A stretch of DNA of 64,000 bases from Neobacillus niacini (GTDB lineage: Bacteria; Bacillota; Bacilli; Bacillales; Cytobacillaceae). The notes beneath the pieces are model-generated. The model had not been told where the DNA came from and made no database searches. It saw only the letters and a list, made by a program, of their open reading frames with translations. The stretch covers positions 130,828 to 194,827 of the forward strand of contig NZ_BAWM01000086.1 of the NCBI RefSeq assembly GCF_000759675.1, read 5' to 3'. How positions within the stretch are numbered: position 1 is the stretch's first letter; the number at the start of each line of letters is the position of its first letter. Position numbers and translations under genes: made by a program. This document shows, piece by piece, positions 32,564 to 41,782 of the stretch.

Positions 32564-34033
32564 TTGAAAAAAAGCCACTTAAAGTCTTCAGATTTATTAC
32601 CTATTCAACAAAAAGACCGGAAAGTCACAAAGTTAGGATATTCATTTATGTGGGTAGGGATGGTAGTGGTTCTCGCTACCTTTGCCATTGGTGGTGCAGG
32701 GGTCCAAAGCCTTTCTTTACCTCTTGTTATTCTAGCAACGATTATTGGATCACTCGCCATCGGATTTTTTATATCCTTAATTGCTGATATCGGCATAGAG
32801 CATGGCTTGTCATTTCCTGTGTACATGAGAGCACCATTTGGAACGATAGGAACCCATATTCCTTCCATTACAAGGGGTGTTACCGCTTCGGCTTGGTTTG
32901 GAATTAATACCTATTTCGGTGCAACAGCAATGAACGGCATATTAAATATATTATTTGGATTTGATAATTGGTTTGTTTGCTTCGTTATTTTTGCAATTTT
33001 CCAATTAATCAACACAGCTTTAGGGATTAAATCGATAGAACGGTTTGCAGATTTAGCAGCGCCAATCATTCTCCTAATCTCTATTTGGATGTATTCTTCA
33101 TTATCTGACCAAGCACAGGCTGCTGGAAGAGATGTTTGGAGCTGGGTAGAATCACCAGTTAGCGGTGGTGCTGCGGTTACAGCTTTTATGGTTGTTATTT
33201 TTAGTAATATGGGCTTTTGGGCAACTTTGAGTGCGGATATTCCATCGATTTCCCGATACATGAAAGCTCCAGCAAATGAAAAGAACTGGTTTAAGAGAAA
33301 TAAAAGTTCCTTAATTGGAAACCTTGTCGCAATGCCATTAACACAAACCTTTATGATTATCATTGGTGCTGTATCCTACATTGCTGTATTAAACGCGGAC
33401 CCAGTGGTTGCACTTCAAGAGTCAGCCAGCGGAATTGTTCTTGCCGTTTTACTGTTGATGATTGTATTAGCCCAATGGTCAACGAACACCGCTGCAAATG
33501 TGGTACCAGCTGCAACCATTTTCTCGAATGTAGGTGGACCGAAGTTTCCATTTTGGGCGGGTGTTATAACTGCGGGTATTGTAGGTACAATCGTTCAACC
33601 GTGGGAGTTATTTGGTGTCATCATTCCCATTCTTCTAATCGTTGGCGGCATATTGTCAGCGATCGTCGGTATTCTATTTGCGGATTATTATTTACTGCGT
33701 AAAAGACGGGTGAATGTTCCTGAACTTTACGAAGACCATGGTCAATTTAGATATTGGGGCGGCATGAATATTGCGGGCTTTATTGCTTGGATCATTGGCG
33801 GTTTTATTTCCTATTTATTCCCGGCATATGGGTTTTTAGTAGGTTTCTTACTAGGAGCGTCTATTTATTATGTCCTTGCAAAATACTGGTGGTTTAAGAA
33901 GTATCAACAGGCTGAAATTGAAGATCCAAGTGATGCAAAATATCTAGGAATCTCAGTTGGTCGTGATTGGGTCATTGAAGAAGAATATGAGTCAGTACTA
34001 GAGGAAGCACCTGCTAGTTTAAAATTCGATTAA
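32564..34033 (+). CDS. NCS1-family nucleobase permease
   Basis: This 489-aa membrane protein has twelve predicted helices and belongs to the cytosine/uracil/allantoin NCS1 group. The start is TTG 32564 with SD AAGGAG at 32551-32556; an ATG at 32522 lacks an SD. Typical blocks are GLSFPVYMRAPFGTIGTHIPSITRGVTASAWFGINTYFG, NMGFWATLSADIPSISRYMK and AADYYLLRKRR-like (ADYYLLRKRRVNV). Context suggests uptake of uracil, thymine, dihydropyrimidine or hydantoin by cation symport. Confidence 0.9.
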   Translation: MKKSHLKSSDLLPIQQKDRKVTKLGYSFMWVGMVVVLATFAIGGAGVQSLSLPLVILATIIGSLAIGFFISLIADIGIEHGLSFPVYMRAPFGTIGTHIPSITRGVTASAWFGINTYFGATAMNGILNILFGFDNWFVCFVIFAIFQLINTALGIKSIERFADLAAPIILLISIWMYSSLSDQAQAAGRDVWSWVESPVSGGAAVTAFMVVIFSNMGFWATLSADIPSISRYMKAPANEKNWFKRNKSSLIGNLVAMPLTQTFMIIIGAVSYIAVLNADPVVALQESASGIVLAVLLLMIVLAQWSTNTAANVVPAATIFSNVGGPKFPFWAGVITAGIVGTIVQPWELFGVIIPILLIVGGILSAIVGILFADYYLLRKRRVNVPELYEDHGQFRYWGGMNIAGFIAWIIGGFISYLFPAYGFLVGFLLGASIYYVLAKYWWFKKYQQAEIEDPSDAKYLGISVGRDWVIEEEYESVLEEAPASLKFD

Positions 34034-34062
34034 TGAAAATTTCTGATTTGTAGGAGGTTATG

Positions 34063-34281
34063 ATGTCGGATTATCAACAATATCTTAATGAAAGAGATAA
34101 GCTCGATTTTTTCATTCAGAAGGGATTTCGAATTAATGCTGTCCATGAACATTTAGAGGGTGCTTCTGTTGAGTTTTACCACCCAACTAGTAAGGAAAAA
34201 GAAACGTTGCTTATTGGAACCGCCAATGCAAGAAAATATTTTTCCAGCATACTTATTAAACAGAATTTGGGAATAAAGTGA
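34063..34281 (+). CDS. Small hypothetical protein of the pyrimidine cluster, 72 aa
   Basis: I do not recognise this family. The second ATG (34063) is preferred because GGAGG is 5 nt away. The sequence is soluble, with a predicted helix followed by beta strands (FRINAVHEHLEGASVEFYHPTSKEKETLLIGTANARKYFSSI). It begins 26 bp after the permease gene and ends just before a terminator, so it is the last gene of that transcript. A role in pyrimidine use is guilt by association only. Confidence 0.7.
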   Translation: MSDYQQYLNERDKLDFFIQKGFRINAVHEHLEGASVEFYHPTSKEKETLLIGTANARKYFSSILIKQNLGIK

Positions 34282-34303
34282 AAGTCGTAGTTTCATAGAA
34301 CGG

Positions 34304-34332
34304 GGATTGGTAGCACATACCAATCCTTTTTT
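34304..34332 (+). terminator. Terminator between the permease unit and pucR-like gene
   Basis: GGATTGGTA, loop GCACA and TACCAATCC form a 9-bp perfect stem followed by TTTTTT. Confidence 0.85.
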
Positions 34333-34367
34333 GAAAATATTCGTTTTCTTATTAAGGGAGAAATTGG

Positions 34368-35984
34368 ATGAAGGAGCATTTACCATTAATGGTTTCCGAT
34401 ATATTATCTCGGAAGCATTTCGAGCAAGCGATCGTGATAGCTGGAGCAGAAGGTCTCAATCGGATTGTAAAATGGGTTCATGTTGTCGAAGTAACAAACA
34501 TTCGTAATCTTTTAAACGGAGATGAACTGATTCTTTCAACTGGCGTTGCCTGGAAAGATGATGAGGAGCTGTTTGTTTCCATCTTTAATCAACTGTTAGA
34601 AACAAATGCAGCAGGTCTATGTATTGAAATGGGAACCTATTTGTCAGAAATTCCTGCCGAGGCAATTATGATTGCGGAACAGAAAAACTTTCCGATTATC
34701 ATTTTTCAAAAAGAAGTTCCGTTTGTTGAAATTACCCAGGATATTCATACCATGATCATTAATAAACAATATAGAAGGATTAGTGACTTAGAGAATTATT
34801 CACAAAGTTTAAATAAACGTCTATTAACCACTGAAACATATGAAGATATCCTTCACTTTATTTTTGCTGCGCTTGAGGTTCAAATCATTTTCCGATTAAA
34901 GGGGCAAGAATATGAGTTTATCCCGGAAATCAATGCTAAAGAACAAACCCAAATCATTCACATGTTAGAAAACGCGAAAAAGGAAAGCAGTGATCGAGTT
35001 GCCTTTTCACCGATCCATTTATTTGGACAGGAGTACGCAGAGTTATTTATTTATTCAAAGGAAATCCCCATCAGTGAATACGATTCATTAATTGTTGACC
35101 GTACTACCACCGCATTAGCTCAACATCTATTGAGAGAATTATTTGTTGAAGAAAAAAAGCGGGTGGAAGAATTTGAGTGGCTCCATGGCTGGCTTGAGGG
35201 GGACCATCCTTTAGATAGTATAAACGAATATTTACTGGAGCATGGGATAAAACCGAAATCAACCGAAGCAGTTGTCCTCTTTGCCAAGGTACTTTCAATT
35301 AAAGAGAAATCGAATCAAGACGTAACGTATATTAAATTGTTATTTCGTTCTGTCTTTGAACAAAATGGCTTTTCATTATTTTCTGTTCAAAAAAGAAATG
35401 AAATGATCTTTATCTTATTAAATAATCGACCAAATAAAAATATTAAGGATCGAATTAAAAAAGCAATCGAGTCAATTCAAGATTCAGAGTTTCTAAGAAA
35501 GAAAAGTACAGCAAAAATATTTATGGCAGCAGGTAAGTTTGTTGATCGATTAACAGATATACATAAAAGCTGCCAAACCGCAAAAGAAACTCTCCGCATT
35601 CAACAGGAAATGTCCAAAGAAAAAACTTATTTTTATGAGGATTTACATTTATATCGCCTCATATCTCAAATGAATAAACATATGGATTTACAAGAACTTG
35701 TCATGGAATATTTACAGCCAGTCATTCACCATGATAAAAAGTATAATGGCAAGCTGTTAGAAACATTAAAAATGTATTTAGAATGTAATGGTTCTAAGCA
35801 AGAAACAGCCAATAAGCTTTTTATTGTTAGACAGACCTTATACCACCGACTCCAAAAACTGGAGAATCTTCTTGGTAAGGATTTTATGGACCATGAAAAA
35901 CGGGTGGCATTCGAGTTCATGCTGCTTGTAAAAGATTATTTATCGCCTAACTTCTCAGACAGTAAAAAAGAAGTCATGGAGTAA
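34368..35984 (+). CDS. PucR-family transcriptional regulator
   Basis: This 538-aa regulator has the N-terminal PucR/purine-catabolism domain (about 8-130, VIAGAEGLNRIVKWVHVVEVTNIRNLLNGDELILSTG) and a GGDEF-like degenerate middle region. A C-terminal PucR helix-turn-helix lies at about 475-530 (TLKMYLECNGSKQETANKLFIVRQTLYHRLQKLENLLG). PucR activates purine degradation in B. subtilis; here the flanking genes indicate control of the reductive pyrimidine pathway. It is flanked by a terminator upstream and the mmsA-aminotransferase genes downstream. SD AAGGGAG. Confidence 0.9.
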   Translation: MKEHLPLMVSDILSRKHFEQAIVIAGAEGLNRIVKWVHVVEVTNIRNLLNGDELILSTGVAWKDDEELFVSIFNQLLETNAAGLCIEMGTYLSEIPAEAIMIAEQKNFPIIIFQKEVPFVEITQDIHTMIINKQYRRISDLENYSQSLNKRLLTTETYEDILHFIFAALEVQIIFRLKGQEYEFIPEINAKEQTQIIHMLENAKKESSDRVAFSPIHLFGQEYAELFIYSKEIPISEYDSLIVDRTTTALAQHLLRELFVEEKKRVEEFEWLHGWLEGDHPLDSINEYLLEHGIKPKSTEAVVLFAKVLSIKEKSNQDVTYIKLLFRSVFEQNGFSLFSVQKRNEMIFILLNNRPNKNIKDRIKKAIESIQDSEFLRKKSTAKIFMAAGKFVDRLTDIHKSCQTAKETLRIQQEMSKEKTYFYEDLHLYRLISQMNKHMDLQELVMEYLQPVIHHDKKYNGKLLETLKMYLECNGSKQETANKLFIVRQTLYHRLQKLENLLGKDFMDHEKRVAFEFMLLVKDYLSPNFSDSKKEVME

Positions 35985-36113
35985 CATTACGTAGTGTTCA
36001 TTTTGTGGAAGAAAACGTAACGGTTATCTTACAGAATGTCTAATGAACAACTTATGAATATACGAGATAATTAATTCAATTAGTTACATTTATTTTACTA
36101 GGGAGGCGAATAA

Positions 36114-37580
36114 ATGAGCGTGACAAAAAAGGATACAACTGTTCTACAAAATTTTATTAATGGTGTTTGGGTAAGTTCGAACAGCGGTCAGACACTTAAT
36201 GTCCCAAATCCGGCAACAAATGAATTACTCACGAAAGTTCCTGTTTCGACGAAAGAAGATGTGAATCAGGCTGTTGCAGCAGCAAAGGAAGCGTTTAATA
36301 AGTGGAAAAAGGTTCCGGTTCCAAAACGGGCAAGAATACTCTTTAAATATCACAGTCTATTAACAGATAGCCATGAAGAGTTAGCAAGACTGATCGTTCA
36401 AGAAAATGGAAAAGCATACAAAGAGGCATATGGGGAAGTTCAACGTGGGATTGAGTGTGTAGAATTTGCTTCAGGAGCACCAACTTTAATGATGGGTGAA
36501 ACATTATCAGGTATTGCTGAAGAGATAGATTCTGAAATGTTCCGATATCCTTTAGGGGTTGTTGGGGGAATCACTCCTTTTAACTTTCCAATGATGGTTC
36601 CACTGTGGATGTTCCCATTAGCCATAGCTTGCGGAAATACCTTTGTGTTAAAGCCATCTGAACGTACACCGATTTTGGCTAATAGACTAGCAGAGTTGTT
36701 CTCTGAAGCGGGAGCTCCTCCGGGAGTATTAAATGTCGTACATGGTGCACATGATGTCGTTAATGGCTTACTTGATCATGAAGACATTGCTGCCATCTCC
36801 TTTGTTGGTTCTCAGCCTGTTGCGAAGTATGTATACGAACGAGCAGCATCCAAAGGAAAAAGAGTTCAAGCCCTTTCCGGAGCGAAAAATCATCACATCG
36901 TTATGCCGGACGCTGATATGGATAAGGCGGTACAGCATATTATAAGTTCGACATTTGGAAGCGCAGGGCAGCGCTGTATGGCCTGCAGTGCGGTTGTGGT
37001 TGTGGGTGACAATGAACCATTCGTTAAGACCTTAATCAAAAAAGCGGATGAATTAATTATTGGAAATGGGATGGATGACGAGGTGTTATTAACCCCTGTT
37101 ATTAGAAAGGAACATCGGGATAAGGTACTTGGATATATTGAAAAAGGAATAGCTGAAGGAGCTGACTTAATTCGCGATGGACGCAGAGAGATGAGTGACC
37201 ATACGGAAGGAAATTTCTTAGGAGCTACAATCTTTGATCATGTTACTTCGGAAATGACGATTGCCAAGGAAGAAATTTTCGCCCCCGTTTTAAGCCTGCT
37301 CCGTGCGAGTGATTTAGACGAGGGATTGGAGTTCATTCGAAAATCAAGATACGGAAATGGAGCCACGATTTATACAAATAATGCAAAAGCGATCCGTCAA
37401 TTTCGTGAAGAAGCAGACGCAGGTATGCTCGGAATCAACGTTGGCGTTCCTGCGACCATGGCGTTCTTTCCATTTTCAGGCTGGAAGGATTCTTTCTATG
37501 GTGATCTCCATGTTAATGGTAAAGACGGCTTAAACTTCTATACTCGTAAAAAAATGATTACATCACGGTTTGAGGCATAG
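36114..37580 (+). CDS. mmsA: CoA-acylating (methyl)malonate-semialdehyde dehydrogenase
   Basis: This 488-aa aldehyde dehydrogenase of the MmsA/IolA type has the catalytic Cys in FGSAGQRCMACSAV (about residue 287) and the NAD site VVGGITPFNFPMMVP. It lacks the general-base Glu of hydrolytic ALDHs (LSGAKNHHIVMPD replaces ELGGKSP), as expected for CoA-dependent members. It converts malonate semialdehyde, from beta-alanine, to acetyl-CoA and CO2 (or the methyl analogue from thymine to propionyl-CoA). SD GGGAGGCG. Followed 17 bp later by the aminotransferase. Confidence 0.93.
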   Translation: MSVTKKDTTVLQNFINGVWVSSNSGQTLNVPNPATNELLTKVPVSTKEDVNQAVAAAKEAFNKWKKVPVPKRARILFKYHSLLTDSHEELARLIVQENGKAYKEAYGEVQRGIECVEFASGAPTLMMGETLSGIAEEIDSEMFRYPLGVVGGITPFNFPMMVPLWMFPLAIACGNTFVLKPSERTPILANRLAELFSEAGAPPGVLNVVHGAHDVVNGLLDHEDIAAISFVGSQPVAKYVYERAASKGKRVQALSGAKNHHIVMPDADMDKAVQHIISSTFGSAGQRCMACSAVVVVGDNEPFVKTLIKKADELIIGNGMDDEVLLTPVIRKEHRDKVLGYIEKGIAEGADLIRDGRREMSDHTEGNFLGATIFDHVTSEMTIAKEEIFAPVLSLLRASDLDEGLEFIRKSRYGNGATIYTNNAKAIRQFREEADAGMLGINVGVPATMAFFPFSGWKDSFYGDLHVNGKDGLNFYTRKKMITSRFEA

Positions 37581-37597
37581 AAAAGGAGGGACTGAAA

Positions 37598-38953
37598 ATG
37601 GTTCAAACAGGGCGTCCGCATGAAGAATTACTTGCGCAAGATGATAAATACTTATGGCATTCCATGAAACCCTATAATCCCCATTCCACCATCGTAGCTA
37701 CAAAGGCTGAGGGATCTTGGGTAACAGATGCCGATGGCAAGCGATATTTAGATGCAATGGCTGGTTTATGGTGCGTGAATGTAGGCTATGGCAGAAATGA
37801 GCTTGCGGAGGCTGCCTATGAACAACTTAAGGAAATGGCATATTTTCCACTTACTCAAAGCCATATCCCAGCGATTAAGCTTGCTGAAAAATTAAATAAA
37901 ATGCTCGGGGATGAGTATGTCATCTTTTTCTCGAACAGCGGTTCAGAGGCCAATGAAACAGCCTTCAAGATCGTCCGGCAATATCATCAGCAAAGAGGAG
38001 AGTATAATCGTTATAAAATACTCTCCCGCTACCGTGCTTATCACGGGAACTCAATGGGCGCTTTGGCTGCAACAGGTCAGGCGCAAAGAAAGTATAAATA
38101 CGAACCATTGGCTCCCGGGTTTATACATGTAGCTCCACCTGATTCCTATCGGGACGATCCGAATGTTACCGATCCGAAGGAACTATCATCAGTGAAAGAA
38201 ATAGATCGGACAATGACGTGGGAACTGAGTGAAACAATAGCTGCGATGATTATGGAACCGATCATTACTGGTGGGGGAATCTTAGTTCCACCTGATGGAT
38301 ACATGAAGGCAGCCAAAGAGGTTTGCGAAAAACATGGTGCTCTCTTAATTGTAGATGAAGTAATCTGTGGATTTGGTCGAACTGGAAAGCCATTTGGCTT
38401 TATGAACTACGATGTTAAGCCCGACATTATCACAATGGCTAAAGGTATTACGAGTGCGTACCTGCCGCTATCCGCATCTGCAGTTCGTAAAGAAATATAC
38501 GAAGCCTTTAAAGGGACGGAAGAATATGATTACTTCCGTCATGTTAACACCTTTGGCGGTAATCCAGCTGCTTGTGCCTTAGCGATAAAAAACCTAGAAA
38601 TTATGGAAAAAGAAAACCTATTTGACCGCTCGCGTGACCTTGGTAAACAAGTGGTAACTGAATTAACTAATCTTCTTCAAGACCATCCATTTGTAGGGGA
38701 TGTTCGTGGTAAAGGATTATTGGTTGGGATTGAATTAGTGAAGGATAAGAAGACAAAGGAACCATTAAATGTAGCACTAGTTAATCAAGTAATTGCAAAC
38801 TGCAAGCAGGAAGGGTTATTGATTGGTAAAAATGGTGCCACTGTTGCGGGGTACAATAATGTATTAACTTTATCACCGCCATTAAATATTAAACAGGAAG
38901 ATATTACATTTATTATCAAGACTGTTAGTGATTCCATTAAAAAAATCATATAA
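37598..38953 (+). CDS. Class III aminotransferase, beta-alanine type
   Basis: This 451-aa PLP-dependent omega-aminotransferase has the Schiff-base Lys in DIITMAKGITSAYLPL (about residue 287) and the PLP-contacting Asp in LLIVDEVICGFGRTG. The N-terminal block MAGLWCVNVGYGR is typical of beta-alanine:pyruvate and omega-amino-acid aminotransferases. Given the upstream pathway genes, conversion of beta-alanine or 3-aminoisobutyrate to the semialdehyde used by MmsA is the likely role; the amino acceptor is not evident. SD AAGGAGGG. A terminator follows. Confidence 0.9.
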   Translation: MVQTGRPHEELLAQDDKYLWHSMKPYNPHSTIVATKAEGSWVTDADGKRYLDAMAGLWCVNVGYGRNELAEAAYEQLKEMAYFPLTQSHIPAIKLAEKLNKMLGDEYVIFFSNSGSEANETAFKIVRQYHQQRGEYNRYKILSRYRAYHGNSMGALAATGQAQRKYKYEPLAPGFIHVAPPDSYRDDPNVTDPKELSSVKEIDRTMTWELSETIAAMIMEPIITGGGILVPPDGYMKAAKEVCEKHGALLIVDEVICGFGRTGKPFGFMNYDVKPDIITMAKGITSAYLPLSASAVRKEIYEAFKGTEEYDYFRHVNTFGGNPAACALAIKNLEIMEKENLFDRSRDLGKQVVTELTNLLQDHPFVGDVRGKGLLVGIELVKDKKTKEPLNVALVNQVIANCKQEGLLIGKNGATVAGYNNVLTLSPPLNIKQEDITFIIKTVSDSIKKII

Positions 38954-38962
38954 GCATAAAAA

Positions 38963-38996
38963 AGTCCTAAGTGTAAAAAACACTTAGGACTCTTTA
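38963..38996. terminator. Bidirectional terminator between aminotransferase and oxidase genes
   Basis: AGTCCTAAGTGT and ACACTTAGGACT (38963-38974, 38980-38991) form a perfect 12-bp stem bounded by A-rich and T-rich flanks, between convergent genes. Confidence 0.85.
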
Positions 38997-39003
38997 TTCT
39001 CCA

Positions 39004-40317
39004 TTATTTAATCACAATGGGAATTCTTCCATTCATGAGGAATGCATCGCTCAAATGGTTCCTATATTCTATCTGACCAAAGGAGCTTAAGGGTCTGCTA
39101 GACCTTATCAGCACATCCAACCGCTGGGCAGTTGACATTTCAATCGGCGTTCCGGCAGGTATTGTATATGGTTGATTGTAGCGGCCAAAAGGAGGAACAC
39201 CGAGCGAACGGCCATCATGCGCAATGACGACTACATCAACAGGAAGGGTAATCTTTATCTTTGTATAGGCTGCACATAATAAACGAACAAGGATGGTCTG
39301 ATTTCTTCTAGCGTTAATAGAAATCTGCATGCCATCCACACCGCTATTTAATGCAGCAGGAACTGTTAATCCAGGTCGGATAGAAACGGTGCTGCCAATG
39401 CGTCCTGGGAAATTTACACCCGTTACCACAAAGTAATCAGGATTGTAATCATGAAAAGAAAAGAAATCATATTTTCCTCTGTCATTATCGTGGAAATCAT
39501 CATTTATTCCGGGCTCATCGCCCATCTTTGGAAAAGTCTGGTGTGCATGATCAGCCTGTTCACGCCAGACCGAGTCGATATCGTCGATAACCCAAAGGGC
39601 TTCTACATCATAAGGAACAGTCATGGCATGTGGGTCACCACTCTCTAATTTACCACCAATAAAACCTGGGAAAATTGGATAATCCGAAAGGTTGGCAGCA
39701 GTACGACGTGGATAGCCGCCAACATTTTTACCATCACTAGGGTCATAGGCGTCAGGCGGCTCGACAATTAAAAACCCATATAGTCCGAAGTCAAAATGCT
39801 GAATCGTGCTTCGGTGGCAGTGATAAAAATAACTACCGATATGATTAGGCTGCCACTGATATGTGTATTCCCCCAACTCCATGGAGGTGTGTCCAACTCC
39901 ATCATTCATGGCAGTTGGCTCGATTCCGTGCCAATGGATTGTATGAGCAGGCTGTCCGTGAGCTTCAACATAACTGTGAAAAACTACACCGCGCGGTATC
40001 CGTATCGTAGGACCAGGAAATGTTCCTTCAGATGCCTCAGGAACATCAGGATTCCCAATTAGGAAGAATGCAAGCTTCCTGCCGTCCCACATCGGAAGGT
40101 CTCTGCCGTGCATAAGGTGGACCCTTTGGTTATTTGGGATACTCATAGTAGCACCTGGTATTGTTGCAGCCACAAATGCGGGTACTGGATTCGTTGGATT
40201 TAATAGTTCAGGAGTTGGCGGACTCTCTTGTGGCGGATCGAACGATTTAACCCATTCACCCTCATGCCCAACCACTGACCTACGTGGAATCAGATGTTCA
40301 GGTTTCGAAAATGACAT
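39004..40317 (-). CDS. Multicopper oxidase-like protein with N-terminal copper motifs
   Basis: This 437-aa cupredoxin protein starts at ATG 40317 (SD AAGGAG); upstream in-frame codons overlap the neighbouring gene and lack an SD. Copper-type motifs occur only in the first half: HTIHWHG (His125, His128, His130) and YHCHRSTIQHFDFG (His166, Cys167, His168, His174). The remaining 250 residues look like a second cupredoxin domain without a C-terminal HCHxxxH motif. No signal peptide is visible. It is the second gene of a pair with a Tat-signal oxidase-like protein; substrate unknown. Confidence 0.82.
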   Translation of the reverse strand: MSFSKPEHLIPRRSVVGHEGEWVKSFDPPQESPPTPELLNPTNPVPAFVAATIPGATMSIPNNQRVHLMHGRDLPMWDGRKLAFFLIGNPDVPEASEGTFPGPTIRIPRGVVFHSYVEAHGQPAHTIHWHGIEPTAMNDGVGHTSMELGEYTYQWQPNHIGSYFYHCHRSTIQHFDFGLYGFLIVEPPDAYDPSDGKNVGGYPRRTAANLSDYPIFPGFIGGKLESGDPHAMTVPYDVEALWVIDDIDSVWREQADHAHQTFPKMGDEPGINDDFHDNDRGKYDFFSFHDYNPDYFVVTGVNFPGRIGSTVSIRPGLTVPAALNSGVDGMQISINARRNQTILVRLLCAAYTKIKITLPVDVVVIAHDGRSLGVPPFGRYNQPYTIPAGTPIEMSTAQRLDVLIRSSRPLSSFGQIEYRNHLSDAFLMNGRIPIVIK

Positions 40318-40375
40318 AGCATTACTCCTTTGTTTTATTTCTATTATTTTATTTTTTAAAGAGCCAAGTAATGGT

Positions 40376-41782
40376 TTAATGTTGTCCCTCATGCCCGGCT
40401 GCAGGACCAGTCTGATTAGGACCATGATACATTCCAGCACCAGGGAATGTTGTGACTCCACCAGGTGTGTTTCGATCACCGATAAAATCTAATCCACTCA
40501 TCATACCCATTCCATAGTTTCCACCTTGGGCAGATTGACTGGTCTCTGAGTGATCATGCATCGGGTAACAAATTGGCGATAATTGAACAGAAATATCAAC
40601 ATCCCCAGTTTTAGTTCCAATTTTCGGGAAATGGGTGTTCAACTCCTCTGTTGGCGGCCAGACAGGATGTGGAACAGATCCTTTAATTTCTGGATTAGCG
40701 ATTGAAATAAGCGGTTTATCAGCAAGACCGATACCACGCTCGTTTGGAACATCAGGCGGTCTAATAAAAGGAACAACCCATTCGATTACATCAAGCGGTT
40801 TAACAGTATAGGTGTCTACCCAAAGTAGATTTGTTAGGACAACACCATTTACTCCGGTTACATAGACGTGATTAGCATGAATGTGCAGGGAATGGAGAGA
40901 CAAACCTGCGTTAAGAATACGAACTACCGCTGGTTCCCCAACCCTATGGTTCGGGGTAATATAAGGATTGTGAGCAGCAAACCATCCTGATTGACCATTA
41001 ATTGTAAAAAAATCTGGTTTACGATTCAAACCATCTGACCTGAATCGATCTCTTTGATACGCACTGATAAATTGTGCCGCCGGATAATCTCTTCCAGGCG
41101 GGTAGTTTCCAACTTCAGCAAATAGACGGGAGCTGACAGCATGGAGGATCCACACATATTGCCTGAATGCTGGTGTATGTGTTGAATCGTCACCTTGTTC
41201 CCATGATAATCCTGGGAAGTGCGAGGTCGTTCCAAAATCATCGAAAAGCTGTTGCACGGCAGTCGTAGGAGCGGTATATGGTGTGAATTTGTGCCCTGGA
41301 ACAGCCTCATTTGGCATGACAACCAATGCACCGTGGAGACCCATAATCCGGTTTACTGGCGCATTTAGATTATCGTAATATAAATAGGTCCCTGCTTTTG
41401 AAGCAACAAATTGGATATTCTTTGTCGCTCCAGGTGCAATAGGACCACTATTCACCATCCCTGGTATGAAAAAAGCATGTGGTTCATCTAGTCCATTTGT
41501 AATTGAAACCTTTATGAGACTTCCTTCAGTAGTAATAATATGGGGTCCAGGAATTTCTGCAGGAAAATTTGCCTCTTTGTACAGCCAGAAGTAGGATTGT
41601 GCATTGTGATTCTCATTATGCGTTACCATGTTTTTTAAAGCATCTGTTATGGTAAAGTTGAGCTCTTGCACCTGTTTGACAGCAAGCAGCTGGTTATTTG
41701 AAACCCACGCTGGCATAACACTTCCTACAACTAATGCAGCTAATCCGCCTCCTGCATACTTAACAAAATCTCTCCGTTTCAT
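40376..41782 (-). CDS. Multicopper oxidase-like protein with Tat-type signal and C-terminal copper motifs
   Basis: This 468-aa protein begins with a twin-arginine type signal (MKRRDFVKYAGGGLAALVVG), so it is probably exported folded. The first cupredoxin region keeps the framework (GTYLYYDN, GLHGALVV) but lacks the HxH pairs of ordinary multicopper oxidases. The second half carries HSLHIH (297-302) and CYPMHDHSE (Cys405, His409, His411). The tail is Gly/His-rich (GMYHGPNQTGPAAGHEGQH). It lies 58 bp upstream of the companion gene, whose motifs are the complementary N-terminal set. SD AGGAGG. Confidence 0.82.
   Translation of the reverse strand: MKRRDFVKYAGGGLAALVVGSVMPAWVSNNQLLAVKQVQELNFTITDALKNMVTHNENHNAQSYFWLYKEANFPAEIPGPHIITTEGSLIKVSITNGLDEPHAFFIPGMVNSGPIAPGATKNIQFVASKAGTYLYYDNLNAPVNRIMGLHGALVVMPNEAVPGHKFTPYTAPTTAVQQLFDDFGTTSHFPGLSWEQGDDSTHTPAFRQYVWILHAVSSRLFAEVGNYPPGRDYPAAQFISAYQRDRFRSDGLNRKPDFFTINGQSGWFAAHNPYITPNHRVGEPAVVRILNAGLSLHSLHIHANHVYVTGVNGVVLTNLLWVDTYTVKPLDVIEWVVPFIRPPDVPNERGIGLADKPLISIANPEIKGSVPHPVWPPTEELNTHFPKIGTKTGDVDISVQLSPICYPMHDHSETSQSAQGGNYGMGMMSGLDFIGDRNTPGGVTTFPGAGMYHGPNQTGPAAGHEGQH

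Noticed and set aside
40318..40479. N-terminal extension of the second oxidase gene
   Set aside because: The extra codons overlap the end of the preceding gene in another frame and have no SD; ATG 40317 has AAGGAG.
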